A stretch of 8,274 nucleotides of DNA from contig DEAY01000186.1 of NCBI GenBank assembly GCA_002348345.1, positions 1-8,274 on the forward strand, in the 5' to 3' direction. The DNA comes from Verrucomicrobia bacterium UBA2970. GTDB lineage: Bacteria; Verrucomicrobiota; Verrucomicrobiia; Limisphaerales; AAA164-E04. The notes under the pieces were generated by a model that searched no databases, was not told the DNA's origin, and saw only the letters and a program-made list of their open reading frames with translations. Shown in pieces: positions 1-6,962 of this stretch (positions within the stretch are counted from its first letter, which is position 1; each line of letters begins with the position of its first letter). The position numbers were made by a program, and so were the translations under genes.

Positions 1-331
1 CCGCTAAAGGGAACCGTTGATCGAACTCGGTCAGACTCGCTCCCGTCGGGTGCGTGTGGGAGTCAATCAACCCCGGAATCACCGTCCGTCCGCTCAGATC
101 AATGCGTTCGGTCTCTGACCCAATGAACGGAGTGATCGCCTCATTCGATCCGACGGCCACAATGCGACCGCTTCGAACCGCCACCGCCTGAGCCGAGGGA
201 CGCGCTGAATCAACCGTAACGATTCGAGCATTCTCAAAAACCCAATCGGCGGACGCCTCTCGGGCGCTGGCCCCACCCCCTCCGAAAAGAATCGGAAGGG
301 CCAGGAAACCCTGCAAGAATTCTCTTTTCAA
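1..331 (-). CDS. Secreted amidohydrolase, YtcJ-like (Amidohydro_3 type), N-terminal part only
   Basis: This is the first 110 codons of a metal-dependent amidohydrolase; the rest lies beyond the left edge. The frame is open from TTG at 331 to base 1. The protein starts MKREFLQGFLALPILFGGGG, a basic n-region plus hydrophobic stretch with a likely cleavage after ASA near residue 23, so export is expected. Residues 30-75 form the small beta-sandwich typical of the family (VFENARIVTVDS, then VAVRSGRIVAVGS). Next come GRTVIPGLIDSHTHP, whose HxH pair is the first metal-ligand motif of the TIM barrel, and PTGASLTEFDQ. The family hydrolyses amide or ester bonds; the substrate is unknown. No ATG or GTG is nearby in frame. 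The TTG overlaps the TGA stop of the upstream EEP gene (TTGA), which points to translational coupling in one minus-strand operon. The family call is firm; the exact start is less so. Confidence 0.8.
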   Translation of the reverse strand, partial: MKREFLQGFLALPILFGGGGASAREASADWVFENARIVTVDSARPSAQAVAVRSGRIVAVGSNEAITPFIGSETERIDLSGRTVIPGLIDSHTHPTGASLTEFDQRFPLA

Positions 332-1185
332 CGTCTTCGGATGATGGCTTGTACGGGATAGTGATCCGAGGGATACCGCCCGTCCTCATTGGTGTGATTG
401 ATCGCGGCCGAGAGGGTCACGAATTTCCTCGAGTGGATGATCCAATCAATCCGCCGTCCCTTTCGATTGCCGTTCCATCGGCTCATCGTTCCCTCAAGAT
501 CGCTTCGCTCGCCGTGAATCGCCCGGAAGGAATCCACAAAAGACGTCCCCCCATCCCCACGTACCAAGGCCGCATAGGGAGCATCCTCCTCACCATTATT
601 GAAGTCGCCCACGATGATCACGGGAATATTCTCTTCAATCCCCATGGCCCGCTCGCGAATCAGCTTGGCGGACTCAAGCCGTGCCTCCGGCCCCCGGTGA
701 TCGAAGTGGGTGTTGGCAAACCCGAAGGGCCGCCCATCCCCCTTCTTATCTCGAAGAATCACCCACGAACACATCCGGGTCAACGAGGTATCCCAACTCT
801 TGCTTCCCGGCACGTCGGGCGACTCACTCAGCCAGAAATGACCTGAGTCCACGAGCTCGAATCGATCCAACCGATAAAGCACCGGCACGAATTCCCCCTT
901 TGCCGCACCGTCCTCCCGCCCCACCCCATGAAATCCGTATCCCTTGAGATGGTCCCGAAGGAACTCGGCCTGGAAATCGAGCACTTCTTGAGCACCCAAC
1001 AGGTCCGGCCCGAAGAGTTGAATGGTCTCGGCCACCAATTCCTTGCGATTGGGCCATGAATTATCGCCATCATTCGCCGCGCCGTAACGGATATTGAAGC
1101 TCATCACCTTGATCGCCGGTTCTGCCGACGAGACACTCAACGAGAGGAGGATCAATGCCGCGTATTGGGCCCATCGCCCCGCCAT
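328..1185 (-). CDS. Exported endonuclease/exonuclease/phosphatase (EEP) family hydrolase
   Basis: This 285-residue protein has the DNase I/exonuclease III/inositol-phosphatase fold. EEP enzymes cut phosphodiester or phosphomonoester bonds using Mg2+. The full active-site set is visible: Asn31 (MSFNIRY), Glu67 (GAQEV), His160 (NTHFDH), Asp194 and Asn196 (VGDFNN), Asp247 (RRIDWII), and Asp274-His275 (SDHYPV). I chose ATG 1185 because it gives a compact signal peptide, MAGRWAQYAALILLSLSVSS, with cleavage near SSA. It also has AGAAGGGG eight bases upstream (1194-1201). The frame stays open to an ATG at 1284, and a start at 1239 has AAGGA upstream, but both would put a long, partly acidic tail before the signal. 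Export makes a scavenging nuclease or phosphatase more likely than DNA repair. Substrate (nucleic acid, phospholipid, inositol phosphate) cannot be read from the sequence. The stop overlaps the amidohydrolase start. Confidence 0.9.
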   Translation of the reverse strand: MAGRWAQYAALILLSLSVSSAEPAIKVMSFNIRYGAANDGDNSWPNRKELVAETIQLFGPDLLGAQEVLDFQAEFLRDHLKGYGFHGVGREDGAAKGEFVPVLYRLDRFELVDSGHFWLSESPDVPGSKSWDTSLTRMCSWVILRDKKGDGRPFGFANTHFDHRGPEARLESAKLIRERAMGIEENIPVIIVGDFNNGEEDAPYAALVRGDGGTSFVDSFRAIHGERSDLEGTMSRWNGNRKGRRIDWIIHSRKFVTLSAAINHTNEDGRYPSDHYPVQAIIRRR

Positions 1186-1456
1186 TTCAACCGCCCCTTC
1201 TGGCCAGAGGCCCACCTGACTCCGTTCACTGTGATTCATGCCCATCATTTCCTTTTTCAATTCCATTCTCGGATCTCCCCACACTATGTCGTTGTGCCAT
1301 TCAATGAAAACGGAAAAAAAAACAATTTCCCACTGTGCAACCCTGCGTTCGCCCCCGGGGATCCCACGAGCCGATCAGGCCATCATCAAAGACTCGAGAC
1401 GACGGGATTCTCGCTTCTTCCCAATCTTGACTCCATCCGCTATGTTCCGGGGCTCC
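1186..1456. promoter_or_regulatory. Divergent intergenic region between EEP hydrolase and symporter
   Basis: This gap must hold the promoters of both the minus-strand EEP operon and the plus-strand symporter. It contains the most A-rich segment of the window: AAAACGG followed by nine A residues and CAATTT (about 1307-1328), which could be a bent or UP-element-like tract. I see no convincing -35/-10 pair on either strand, so no promoter is placed. Both flanking frames stay open into this region (symporter frame back to 1238, EEP frame back to 1284). The predicted peptides there look unlike either family and carry no signal or membrane segment, so I treat the region as untranslated. Confidence 0.4.
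1194..1201 (-). promoter_or_regulatory. Ribosome binding site of the EEP hydrolase
   Basis: On the minus strand AGAAGGGG lies eight bases before ATG 1185. Together with the signal peptide that this start yields, it supports the shorter EEP protein over starts at 1239 or 1284. Confidence 0.5.
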
Positions 1457-3058
1457 ATGTTAACACTGGTCACCTTTGCATTCTTTACGGCCCTGGTGGG
1501 CTTCATCACGTGGATTCTCACTCGTGGTGATGATCATAGCTCCTCAACGGGATACTTCCTGGCAGGTCGCACGCTCACCGGAGGATTCATCGCCGGCTCC
1601 CTGCTCCTCACCAATTTGTCCACCGAGCAACTGGTCGGCCTCAATGGCGCAGCCTTCAAAGACGGAATTGCCGTCATGGCGTGGGAGGTCGTCGCCGGCC
1701 TCTCCCTCGTGTTCCTGGCCCTCTTTTTTCTCCCAAGATACCTGAAGAGCGGGATCGCCACCGTCCCCCAGTTCTTGGAGAAGCGATTTGACGCCACGAC
1801 CCGGACCATCACGAGCATCATCTTCATCATCGCCTACACCGGCATTCTTCTGCCCATCATCCTCTACACCGGAGCGACGGGGCTGGCGGGGATTCTCGAT
1901 CTCAAATCACTAATGGGAATCCAGAATGACTCCACCATCCTTTGGATCACGGTGTGGTTTATCGGGATCGTGGGATCGACCTACGCCATCTTCGGCGGCC
2001 TCCGCACGGTGGCCGTCTCGGACACGATCAATGGATTCGGACTCCTCGTCGGGGGCATCATGATCACTTGGTTCGGCCTCAACCAGGTCAACGAGGGAGG
2101 CATCATGGCGGCATTGAGCGAGCTTCGGGAAACGCACCCTGAAAAATTCAATTCCCTGGGCTCCGCTGAGTCGTCGGTACCCTTTTCGACGCTCTTCACC
2201 GGGGTCCTCCTCCTCAATCTGTTCTACTGGACGACCAATCAACAAATCATCCAAAGAACCTTTGGAGCCAAAAGCCTGAAGGAGGGGCAAAAGGGCGTGC
2301 TGATCGCCGGAATCTTCAAAGTGTTGGCCCCCATCATTCTCGTGCTTCCCGGCATCATCGCCTTTCACCTTTACGCCGCGACCGGAGAGGTGGAGGGCGA
2401 TCACGCCTACGGAATGCTGGTCAAGAATGTCCTTCCCGCCCCCCTTGCCGGATTCTTTGCCGCCGTGATGGTGGGCGCGATTCTCAGTTCCTTCAACTCG
2501 GCGCTCAACAGCACGGCCACGCTGTTCAGTCTCGGGGTATTTTCCCGATGGGCAGGAGGCGACGAAAAAAAGAAAATCGCGATCGGGAAACTTTGCGGTG
2601 TGGCGATCGCGATTCTCGCCATGGTGATGGCCCCCCTGCTTCAAGGACAAGCCAGCATCTTCGGCTACCTCCAGAAGATGAACGGCCTCTATTTCATCCC
2701 CATTTTCTCAGTCATGCTCATGGGGATGTTCACTCGAAGGGTTCCAGCCTTAGCGGCCAATATTGCGCTGGTGGCCGGCTTTATCCTGATCGCGGCTGGC
2801 TACTTCATCCCGGGAATCGCCGCTCAGCTCGAGAAGTATCAAATCCATGAATTTCATTTCCTGGGCGCTGTCTTCGCGGTTTTGATTGGATTCATGACCC
2901 TATTCACGCTTCTGAAGCCGAGGGCAAGCGCCTGGGTTCATGAGCATTCGGGAGACGTCGACCTCACGCCGTGGAAGCCGGCCTGGCCGCTCGGAATCGC
3001 CCTCGCCATCGGAGTCCTTGCCCTCTACATCGCCTTTGCGGATCCCTCCGTCCTTTGA
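1457..3058 (+). CDS. Sodium:solute symporter, SGLT/YidK-like (SSS family)
   Basis: This inner-membrane transporter would couple Na+ entry to solute uptake. From ATG 1457 it has 533 residues and about 14 hydrophobic segments. Family landmarks include GYFLAGRTL (32-40), LTNLSTEQLVGLNG (51-64), LPRYLKSGIATVPQFLEKR (92-110) and NLFYWTTNQQIIQR (254-267). In AILSSFNSALNST, Ala341, Ser344 and Ser345 match the Na2-site residues of Vibrio SGLT. By my own alignment from memory, SGLT sugar-contact positions are also kept: Gln58, Glu77, Asn254, Lys288 and Gln406, with gate Tyr257. The overall sequence strongly recalls E. coli YidK. A sugar or polyol is the likely cargo, but its identity is unknown. The frame is open from 1238. 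The start at 1457 (GGGG four bases upstream) aligns with the YidK N-terminus, and 1442 is a close alternative. It converges on the SDR gene with a 32-base gap and no clear terminator. Confidence 0.92.
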   Translation: MLTLVTFAFFTALVGFITWILTRGDDHSSSTGYFLAGRTLTGGFIAGSLLLTNLSTEQLVGLNGAAFKDGIAVMAWEVVAGLSLVFLALFFLPRYLKSGIATVPQFLEKRFDATTRTITSIIFIIAYTGILLPIILYTGATGLAGILDLKSLMGIQNDSTILWITVWFIGIVGSTYAIFGGLRTVAVSDTINGFGLLVGGIMITWFGLNQVNEGGIMAALSELRETHPEKFNSLGSAESSVPFSTLFTGVLLLNLFYWTTNQQIIQRTFGAKSLKEGQKGVLIAGIFKVLAPIILVLPGIIAFHLYAATGEVEGDHAYGMLVKNVLPAPLAGFFAAVMVGAILSSFNSALNSTATLFSLGVFSRWAGGDEKKKIAIGKLCGVAIAILAMVMAPLLQGQASIFGYLQKMNGLYFIPIFSVMLMGMFTRRVPALAANIALVAGFILIAAGYFIPGIAAQLEKYQIHEFHFLGAVFAVLIGFMTLFTLLKPRASAWVHEHSGDVDLTPWKPAWPLGIALAIGVLALYIAFADPSVL

Positions 3059-3090
3059 GAGCAAGCCGACGCTTCGACGAAAGGCAGGGG

Positions 3091-3849
3091 TTAAATCACC
3101 ATCCCCCCGTCCACCTGCAACACCGCGCCGGTCGTAAAGGAACTGGCCTCAGACGCCAGGTAAACCGCGGTGCCGACCAACTCGTCCGTGGTCCCCACTC
3201 GACCGAGGGCCTTTTGCGAGGCAAACCGGCGCTGCCGTGCCTCGTCCTTCCACAGGGCCTCGCTCAACTTGGTTTTGATGACGCCCGGACAGATACAATT
3301 GACCCGGATCTGATTCTCTCCAAGTTCCCGGGCCATGACCTTGGTCAACATGATCAAGGCGGCCTTGGTCACCGAGTAGATTCCCTGCCCAGGGGCGGCT
3401 GCGAGGCCGGCAATCGAGGCCACATTGACGATTGAACCGCCGCCCGATTGCTTCATCCCTTTGGCGACCTCCCTTGAGAGCCGGTAAGGGCCGGTGAGAT
3501 TGACATCGAAAGTCTTTTCCCATGCCCAGTCCTCGGAATCCACAATGGGACCGAAGTAGGGATTGGTCCCCGCATTGTTGACCAACACATGAATGGGACC
3601 GTGGTGGCTCTGCGCCGTCTCGATGAGGGGCTGAATGGCGTCGGCTCGGCCAATGTGCCCCACCACCCCGTTGACCTCAACGCCCGCCCCCACCTCGTCC
3701 AGTGCCTGATCAATGCCCTCCTGTTTTCGCCCGCAAAAGGTCACCTTGGCGCCGGCCTCGAGAAAGCCCTTCACCAAGGCCAGCCCAATGCCGCGCGTCC
3801 CCCCCGTGACGAGCACGTGTTTACCGCAAAGTGAGAATCTTTCCATCAT
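3091..3849 (-). CDS. Short-chain dehydrogenase/reductase (classical SDR)
   Basis: This is a complete cytosolic NAD(P)-dependent oxidoreductase of 252 residues, the usual length for classical SDRs. Visible motifs are TGGTRGIG (15-22, dinucleotide binding), NNAG (91-94), Asn117, catalytic Ser145 (NVASIAG), Tyr158 and Lys162 (YSVTK), and CPG (187-189). The C-terminal TTGAVLQVDGG is typical of FabG- and gluconate 5-dehydrogenase-like members. Arg19 in the glycine motif and Arg41-Lys42 after strand 2 suggest NADP(H). The frame opens at ATG 3861, but the ATG at 3849 has GGAG six bases upstream (3856-3859), so I prefer it; 3846 is nearly equal. It is divergent from the hydratase/dehydrogenase gene across 129 bases, which hints at related metabolism. 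The substrate (3-ketoacyl thioester, sugar acid, or other alcohol/ketone) cannot be decided. Confidence 0.92.
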   Translation of the reverse strand: MMERFSLCGKHVLVTGGTRGIGLALVKGFLEAGAKVTFCGRKQEGIDQALDEVGAGVEVNGVVGHIGRADAIQPLIETAQSHHGPIHVLVNNAGTNPYFGPIVDSEDWAWEKTFDVNLTGPYRLSREVAKGMKQSGGGSIVNVASIAGLAAAPGQGIYSVTKAALIMLTKVMARELGENQIRVNCICPGVIKTKLSEALWKDEARQRRFASQKALGRVGTTDELVGTAVYLASEASSFTTGAVLQVDGGMVI

Positions 3850-3855
3850 CGCTGA

Positions 3856-3859
3856 CTCC
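3856..3859 (-). promoter_or_regulatory. Ribosome binding site deciding the SDR start
   Basis: GGAG on the minus strand sits six bases before ATG 3849. The upstream ATG at 3861 has no purine-rich site before it, so the shorter protein is preferred. Confidence 0.45.
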
Positions 3860-3879
3860 ATCGTTCATGGGGTTCGGAA

Positions 3880-3895
3880 AGGGATTGTGATCCCT
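3880..3895. repeat. 16-base palindrome in a divergent promoter region, possible operator
   Basis: AGGGAT-TGTG-ATCCCT is a perfect inverted repeat with 6-base arms and a 4-base centre, placed between the divergent SDR and hydratase/dehydrogenase genes. A weak candidate -35 for the plus-strand gene, TTGTGA (3885-3890), overlaps it, with TACGCT 17 bases downstream (3908-3913) as a poor -10. A repressor bound here could control both genes. Inverted repeats of this size occur by chance a few times in 8 kb, so only the position supports this reading. Confidence 0.3.
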
Positions 3896-3937
3896 CCCCT
3901 CTCCTCTTACGCTTTGCTCAAGAGGCTAAGCCGACGC

Positions 3938-3950
3938 GCCGCCAGGCGGC
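3938..3950. repeat. GC-rich inverted repeat upstream of the hydratase/dehydrogenase gene
   Basis: GCCGCC-A-GGCGGC is a perfect 6-base palindrome around one base, 28 bases before the start codon at 3979. It could be a protein-binding site, or part of a leader structure if transcription starts upstream. No U-rich tract follows, so it is not an obvious terminator. Confidence 0.3.
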
Positions 3951-3966
3951 AAACAAGAAGCGCAAT

Positions 3967-3972
3967 GGGGGA
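3967..3972 (+). promoter_or_regulatory. Ribosome binding site of the hydratase/dehydrogenase gene
   Basis: GGGGGA is spaced six bases from ATG 3979, the clearest ribosome binding site in the window. It fixes the start of the 709-residue protein. Confidence 0.6.
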
Positions 3973-3978
3973 TTATTC

Positions 3979-6108
3979 ATGAGTGAACTCGTTCGATACC
4001 AAACGCAGCAAGGGGTGGCGATCATCGGCGTCAACAACCCACCGGTCAACGCGCTGGGCCCGGGTGTGCCGGAGGGAATCTTGGCCGGAATTGAGAAGGC
4101 TCGAGAGGACGAGGGGGTCCGAGCCGTCGTTCTCATCGGCGAGGGAAGAACCTTCATCGCGGGAGCCGATATCAAACAACTGGCCCTGATGGCGGCGGGA
4201 AAGGTGTCACGCGGGGCGGGGCTGAGGCCACTCTTGTCAGCCATTGAGGCGCTTTCCAAGCCGGTGGTGTGCGCCATTCACGGCACGGCCCTTGGAGGAG
4301 GGCTTGAGATCGCGATGGCCTGTCACTATCGAATTGCAAACGCGGGGGCTCGCGTGGGGCAACCGGAAGTCAAAATCGGAATCATCCCGGGCGCCGAAGG
4401 CACCCAACGCCTGCCCCGGCTCACCGGCATTGCCGCCGCCGCCGAACTCTGTGCCACCGGTAGAATGGTCCCTGCGCCTGAGGCGCTCAAACTGGGCATT
4501 GTGGATGCCCTGACCCAGGAGGATCTCCTCGAAACCTCGATTCAATTCGCCCAAGAACGGGCCGCATCCGCCGAGCCACCTCGAAAAACGAGTGCGCTGG
4601 ACGAAAAACTGGGAACGGATCAGGCCCTCACGGACGCCCTGGACCAACTCAAAAAAGGCATTGCCCGGAAAGCCCGGGGCTTGAAGGCGCCCTTCCGGGC
4701 CATTGAAGCGGTGACTAGCGCCGCCCAACTCCCCTTCTCGGAAGGCTGCGAGAAAGAGGCCGAACTCTTCGATGCCTGCCTCAGATCGCCCGAAGCACAG
4801 GGACTGATGCACGTGTTTTTCGGGGAGCGGGCCATCACCAAGATTCCCGACCTGCCCCCAGACCTGAAACCAACCCCCGTCCAAAGCGCCGCCGTGGTGG
4901 GAGCCGGCACGATGGGAGGGGGCATCGCCATGAGCTATATCAATGCGGGCATTCCCGTCGTGTTGAAGGAAGTCGACCAGGCCTCCCTTGACAAAGGACT
5001 CGACATCATCCGCCACAACTACGCCGCCTCGGTGAAGCGAGGAAAATTCACCGAAGAGCAGGTGGAGAAGCGACTGGCCCTCATCACCCCGACCCTCTCC
5101 TACGAGGACATCGCTCGGGCGGATATCGTCGTGGAAGCTGTTTTCGAGAATCTGGAGCTCAAGCGAAAGGTCTTCCGTGAAATCGATGCGGTCGCCAAAC
5201 CCACCGCCATCCTCGCCTCCAACACCTCGACCCTCGACATCGGGCAAATCGCGGACGCGACGCAGCGCCCCCAATCCGTCATCGGCAATCACTTCTTCAG
5301 CCCCGCCAATATCATGAAGCTGCTGGAGATCGTTCGGGGTCCCAAAACCTCTCCCCAAACCATCGTCACCTGCATGGCGTTGGCCAAAACGCTTCGGAAG
5401 GTCGGCGTCCTGGTGGGCAACTGCTTCGGATTCGTTGGCAACCGAATGTTCAACCCCTACACCAACGAGTCCCAATTCCTCGTCGAGGAAGGCGCTTCGG
5501 TGGCCCAGGTCGATCAAACCCTCTACGAATTTGGTTGGGCCATGGGGCCGCTTGCCGTCCTGGACCTGGCCGGAAACGACGTCGGCTGGCGGATCCACCA
5601 GGAGGTCAAAGACCAGATCCCCCCCGAAAAGCGGCAACCGTTGATGACCGACTACCTCTATGAGGAGAAGCGGTGGGGACAGAAGACCGGCAAGGGTTGG
5701 TATCAATACGAACCCAAGCGTCGGCAGGGAAACCCGGACCCCGAGTTTGAAGCCGTCATTCGGCAGCATGCCCAGGATGCCGGAATCCCCCAGCGGGACA
5801 TCCCTTCCCAAGAAATCCTCGACCGAACCCTCTTGGCTCTGGTGAACGAGGGGGCCAAGATCTTGGAGGAAGGGATTGCCATCCGGTCCTCTGACATCGA
5901 CATCATTTACATTTATGGTTACGGGTTTCCCGCCCACCGCGGCGGCCCCATGCACTACGCGGATCACCTCGGACTCAACCGAGTCTATGAACGGGTGCAA
6001 CAATTCGAAACCGAGCTGGGTCCCTACTGGAAACCCGCGCGCCTCCTGAAAGAACTCGCCCAACAGAATCGAACCTTTCAGGACCACGACCGGCGACTCA
6101 ATCCTTAA
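3979..6108 (+). CDS. Bifunctional enoyl-CoA hydratase / 3-hydroxyacyl-CoA dehydrogenase (FadB/FadJ/EHHADH type)
   Basis: This beta-oxidation enzyme of 709 residues hydrates trans-2-enoyl-CoA to 3-hydroxyacyl-CoA, then oxidises it with NAD+ to 3-ketoacyl-CoA. Residues 1-190 are the crotonase domain: oxyanion-hole segment FIAGADIKQL (59-68), and both catalytic glutamates, Glu110 (ALGGGLE) and Glu130 (GQPEVKIG), followed by IPGAEGTQRLPRLTG. Residues 300-475 are the NAD-binding domain, with GAGTMGGG (308-315), SNTST (414-418) and catalytic His438 (GNHFFSPANIMKLLE). Residues 480-575 carry the dehydrogenase signature CFGFVGNRMFNPYTNE (482-497). Residues 610-700 form the second C-terminal helical domain (EGIAIRSSDIDIIYIYGYGFP). 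The length fits the peroxisomal-type multifunctional enzyme and is close to FadB and FadJ; I give no symbol because no thiolase partner is present to separate them. No residue appears missing. It is followed 17 bases later by another crotonase gene, probably cotranscribed. Confidence 0.95.
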   Translation: MSELVRYQTQQGVAIIGVNNPPVNALGPGVPEGILAGIEKAREDEGVRAVVLIGEGRTFIAGADIKQLALMAAGKVSRGAGLRPLLSAIEALSKPVVCAIHGTALGGGLEIAMACHYRIANAGARVGQPEVKIGIIPGAEGTQRLPRLTGIAAAAELCATGRMVPAPEALKLGIVDALTQEDLLETSIQFAQERAASAEPPRKTSALDEKLGTDQALTDALDQLKKGIARKARGLKAPFRAIEAVTSAAQLPFSEGCEKEAELFDACLRSPEAQGLMHVFFGERAITKIPDLPPDLKPTPVQSAAVVGAGTMGGGIAMSYINAGIPVVLKEVDQASLDKGLDIIRHNYAASVKRGKFTEEQVEKRLALITPTLSYEDIARADIVVEAVFENLELKRKVFREIDAVAKPTAILASNTSTLDIGQIADATQRPQSVIGNHFFSPANIMKLLEIVRGPKTSPQTIVTCMALAKTLRKVGVLVGNCFGFVGNRMFNPYTNESQFLVEEGASVAQVDQTLYEFGWAMGPLAVLDLAGNDVGWRIHQEVKDQIPPEKRQPLMTDYLYEEKRWGQKTGKGWYQYEPKRRQGNPDPEFEAVIRQHAQDAGIPQRDIPSQEILDRTLLALVNEGAKILEEGIAIRSSDIDIIYIYGYGFPAHRGGPMHYADHLGLNRVYERVQQFETELGPYWKPARLLKELAQQNRTFQDHDRRLNP

Positions 6109-6125
6109 CCCGACCATTCCGAAGC

Positions 6126-6962
6126 ATGCCCTTCCAAGAGATCCAATACGACCTCGACGACTCGATCGCGACGATCACTCTCGACCGGCCTGACAAACTC
6201 AACGCGCTCACGCAACAAATGGAGGAAGAGTTGTTCCAGGCGATGAAGCAGGCCAACGAGGATCCGGATGTTCGAGTCATCGTGCTGACCGGAGCCGGAA
6301 AGGGCTTTTGTGCCGGTGCGGACATCAGTCTCTTGCAGATGATTCAGAACGAGGACCTCGAAAACGCTCCCGTCGAGAAACTCCTGGATCAGTTCGTGCC
6401 AGACCGAGTCATCCGAGACACGCAACACAACTTTCAACGAGCATGGTCCTACTTCTTGGCAGTGGAAAAGCCCATATTGGCCGCCATCAATGGTCCGGCG
6501 GTGGGCCTGGGTTTCATCCTCACACTCTACTGCGACATCCGGTTCGCCGCCGATTCGGCGAAGTTCGGCACGGCCTTTTCCCGCCGGGGACTGATCGCGG
6601 AACATGGCATCAGCTGGCTTCTTCCCCGCCTCGTCGGCATCTCGAACGCCTTCGATTTGCTCTACAGCGCCCGTCTCATTGACGCCGCCGAGGCGCAATC
6701 CATGAACCTCGTGTCTCGAGTCATGCCCCCGGAGACCCTGCGCGAGAGCACGATCCAATACGCTCAAGAGCTGGCCACCCAGGTGTCCCCCCGCTCACTC
6801 CGCATGATGAAGCGAGAACTCTATCAGGCTCAGTTTCAAAGTCTCAGCGAAGCGATTGATCAAGCAAACCAGGACATGTTGGAGAGTTTTTCGTGCAACG
6901 ACTTTCGTGAAGGCGTCGCTCACTTCATCGAGAAACGCCCCCCTCGATTCACCGGCACCTGA
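6126..6962 (+). CDS. Crotonase-superfamily protein (enoyl-CoA hydratase/isomerase), altered active site
   Basis: This is a complete 278-residue crotonase-fold protein acting on acyl-CoA thioesters. The fold is clear from ITLDRPDKLNAL (17-28), the oxyanion-hole segment GFCAGADISLL (60-70), and INGPAVGLGFILTLYCDIRFA (121-141, the second oxyanion strand). The two glutamates that add water in classical hydratases are absent: by alignment their positions hold Ile131 and Phe151. A carboxylate is present at Glu159 in RRGLIAEHG, the position matching the second catalytic acid (Asp204) of rat dienoyl-CoA isomerase. An isomerase or other crotonase reaction is therefore more likely than hydration. The C-terminal helices (SPRSLRMMKRELYQAQ) are normal. 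It starts 17 bases after the hydratase/dehydrogenase stop with only a weak GAAG before it, suggesting translation as part of the same transcript. Family is certain; reaction is not. Confidence 0.92.
   Translation: MPFQEIQYDLDDSIATITLDRPDKLNALTQQMEEELFQAMKQANEDPDVRVIVLTGAGKGFCAGADISLLQMIQNEDLENAPVEKLLDQFVPDRVIRDTQHNFQRAWSYFLAVEKPILAAINGPAVGLGFILTLYCDIRFAADSAKFGTAFSRRGLIAEHGISWLLPRLVGISNAFDLLYSARLIDAAEAQSMNLVSRVMPPETLRESTIQYAQELATQVSPRSLRMMKRELYQAQFQSLSEAIDQANQDMLESFSCNDFREGVAHFIEKRPPRFTGT

Noticed and set aside
1238..1456. N-terminal extension of the symporter to ATG 1238
   Set aside because: The extra 73 residues are polar, resemble no part of the family and precede the first helix, which aligns with the YidK start from 1457.
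1910..2650. 246-codon minus-strand open frame within the symporter
   Set aside because: It is antisense to conserved transmembrane segments; the translation is charged and repetitive in His, Asp and Gly with no recognisable domain.
3059..3090. Terminator between the convergent symporter and SDR genes
   Set aside because: The 32-base gap has no strong stem and no T-run on either strand; the short GGGG/CCCC match nearby lies inside the SDR coding end.
3063..3937. AAGCCGACGC found on both sides of the SDR gene (3063-3072 and 3928-3937), considered as insertion footprints
   Set aside because: Tens of 10-base repeats are expected by chance in 8 kb, no longer identity surrounds them, and the SDR gene has no mobile-element features.
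4237..6117. 626-codon open frame on the minus strand across the hydratase/dehydrogenase gene
   Set aside because: It is fully antisense to a gene with intact domains and catalytic residues. Its translation is a Gly-, Asp- and His-rich composition with no family signature, as expected for a mirror frame in G+C-rich DNA.
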